Assembly (NCBI GenBank): GCA_021802595.1
Contig: JAJZRT010000060.1
Coordinates: 1-11,611, forward strand
Length of the DNA: 11,611 nt
Source: Pseudomonadota bacterium
GTDB lineage: Bacteria > Pseudomonadota > Gammaproteobacteria > Burkholderiales > Thiobacillaceae
Direction of reading: 5' to 3'
In this document: one piece after another, positions 10,635-11,611 of the stretch
Layout: every line of letters begins with the position of its first letter
How positions within the stretch are numbered: position 1 is the first letter of the stretch
Notes under the pieces: generated by a model
What the model was told of the DNA's origin: nothing
The model's database searches: none
Seen by the model: the letters and a program-made list of their open reading frames with translations, nothing else
Position numbers and translations under genes: made by a program

Positions 10635-10913
10635 ATGAGCGGCAAGCTCGACACCACTCTCGACACGATGCGCGCCGATTACGTCCTGGTGCGCCGCTGG
10701 TGGAAGGACGCCGATGGCTGGACCGAAGCCGAGCTGGCCGAGGCCGACCGTGGCGTGCGCCTGGTGGTCGAGCGCAAGGATGCCGAACTGATCGCCTGCT
10801 GGGCTGGCTGGCTGGCCACCCTCGCGGAAGACATCCGCCGCTTCGAATCCACCGTGCGCGGTGCCGAGGCCAGCATGCGTGCGGCAGCGGCAGCCGATAG
10901 GAAGCCGGCATGA
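10635..10913 (+). CDS. Hypothetical helical phage protein (92 aa)
   Basis: The protein begins MSGKLDTTLDTMRADYVLVR and is helical and acidic to neutral (WTEAELAEADRGVRLVVER), with a tryptophan-rich segment (AELIACWAGWLATLAEDIRR) that is not long enough to be a clear membrane helix. The ATG at 10635 follows the previous stop by two bases; the start has no strong ribosome binding site, so coupling is likely. Its stop overlaps the tail-protein ATG by four bases. No family recognised. Confidence 0.75.
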   Translation: MSGKLDTTLDTMRADYVLVRRWWKDADGWTEAELAEADRGVRLVVERKDAELIACWAGWLATLAEDIRRFESTVRGAEASMRAAAAADRKPA

Positions 10914-11518
10914 CCACCATCAGCATCCGCAACAACTTCCCCGAGATCGCCGCCAAGCTGGACAGGCTGGGGCGCGATGTTGGGGACAAGGCGCTGGTGC
11001 GGGCCTTGAACACCACCATCTCCCAGGGCAAGACGCAGATGGCCCGGCAGATCAGCAGCGAATTCAGGGTGAGCGTGGGAACCGCCAAGGAACGGCTCAA
11101 TGTGATCCGCGCCTCGAAGCGTGGCGGCGTGATGCGCTTCTCAGCAACGCTGGAAGCCACGAAGAAGGGCATGGGTCGTTCGATGAACCTGATCGCCTTC
11201 GTCACCAAGGGCAAGGTCAGCAATGCCTCAGCCAAGCGCAACGGACGCGCCGACCTCGCGGGCCAGCTGCAGTTCCAGATCAAGCGCGGCGGCGGGAAGA
11301 AGGCGATCAAGGGCGCCTTCATCGGCAACAGCGGGCGCACGGTGTTCATCCGCACCGGAAAGGATCGGCTGCCGATCAAGGCGCTCAACACCATCGACAT
11401 CGGCCAGATGTTCAACACCCGGCGCGTGAACAAGGTGGTGCGCCAGGTGATGCTCGATAAGTTCCCCGCCAACTTCCAGCGCGAACTGCGCTCGGTGCTC
11501 AAGGGGTTCGCCAGGTGA
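10910..11518 (+). CDS. Phage minor tail protein Z-like (202 aa)
   Basis: The sequence has the pattern of the prophage minor tail protein Z (GPZ) family: an N-terminal helical half (FPEIAAKLDRLGRDVGDKAL, then QGKTQMARQISSEFRVS), a basic middle and a C-terminal RQVMLDKFPANFQRELRSVL. Length is typical for the family. In lambda, gpZ acts late in tail assembly, at the tail terminus or for correct connection. The position immediately after the replication region, before any visible terminase or head gene, is unusual relative to lambda. It is ATGA-coupled to the preceding gene. Confidence 0.82.
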   Translation: MTTISIRNNFPEIAAKLDRLGRDVGDKALVRALNTTISQGKTQMARQISSEFRVSVGTAKERLNVIRASKRGGVMRFSATLEATKKGMGRSMNLIAFVTKGKVSNASAKRNGRADLAGQLQFQIKRGGGKKAIKGAFIGNSGRTVFIRTGKDRLPIKALNTIDIGQMFNTRRVNKVVRQVMLDKFPANFQRELRSVLKGFAR

Positions 11519-11611
11519 TCGCGCAGCAGCTTATCCATGCATCGTTCTCGAAGGCCTTGCCACGTTGTTCACGGGTCCTTCCCAGCCGAACCCAGGGCGG
11601 GCCGAAGCGAT
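11519..11611. other. Window edge with no assignable gene
   Basis: These 93 bases are open in several plus-strand frames, including one from a GTG overlapping the tail-protein stop (GTGA at 11515-11518) that runs off the edge, and an ATG at 11544. None has a clear ribosome binding site or recognisable protein start, so no gene is called. Confidence 0.5.

Noticed and set aside
10318..11538. Open frame of 406 codons on the minus strand
   Set aside because: It is antisense to three coupled plus-strand genes including the recognised tail protein, and crosses the nested repeats; GC-rich DNA often leaves the antisense frame open.

Overview
The window is a stretch of a lambda-like temperate phage or prophage from a GC-rich proteobacterium. 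The GC bias, the gene families (excisionase, DUF6378, CII family, VirE-type primase-helicase) and the ATGA-coupled small genes suggest a gamma- or betaproteobacterial host such as Pseudomonas, Xanthomonas or Burkholderia relatives. This placement is inference; no host gene, tRNA or attachment site is visible. 

Layout. (1) Positions 1-3495, minus strand: the leftward early operon, eleven short, tightly coupled genes running from a 31-residue first gene through an HNH protein, a DUF6378 protein and a small membrane protein to an excisionase-like gene cut by the left edge; an integrase presumably lies beyond. (2) Positions 3500-3750: the leftward promoter PL with two operators and a structured untranslated leader. 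(3) Positions 3749-6057: the immunity region. A rightward gene encodes a helix-turn-helix protein fused to a zinc ribbon. Facing it is a leftward operon of a short repressor (CI analogue) followed by four cargo genes: a membrane-anchored TerB-like protein, a 36-residue lipoprotein, a secreted protein and a small soluble protein. (4) Positions 6058-6143: the rightward control region, with a PRM-like promoter, PR and three operators. (5) Positions 6143-7577: a YdaS/Cro-like gene, a gene on the opposite strand, a strong intrinsic terminator and a CII-family gene. (6) Positions 7581-10161: two small genes and a 739-residue primase-helicase. (7) Positions 10166-10420: a non-coding region of nested inverted repeats built from a 9-bp unit, a candidate replication origin or regulatory structure. 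(8) Positions 10438-11518: two small genes and a minor tail protein Z-like gene, the start of the morphogenesis side.

The most notable observation is a shared operator, consensus AGAACYNNRGTTAT, found in four near-exact copies plus one degenerate copy. They form two arrays (two at PL, three at PR) with exactly 24 bp between neighbouring centres. They sit on the promoters as lambda OL/OR do: two cover the -10 elements of PL and PR, one lies at about -42 of the repressor promoter, and one covers the repressor promoter itself. The two divergent transcripts at the right-hand array both seem to start at or within two bases of their AUG, so they should be leaderless. Two regulators with roughly 60% identical N-terminal domains lie at the two ends of the immunity region. 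Neither has a LexA-type S24 cleavage domain, so induction probably does not work by RecA-stimulated self-cleavage. The four genes downstream of the repressor should be expressed in the lysogen, like rexAB, and are candidates for superinfection exclusion or host-modifying cargo.
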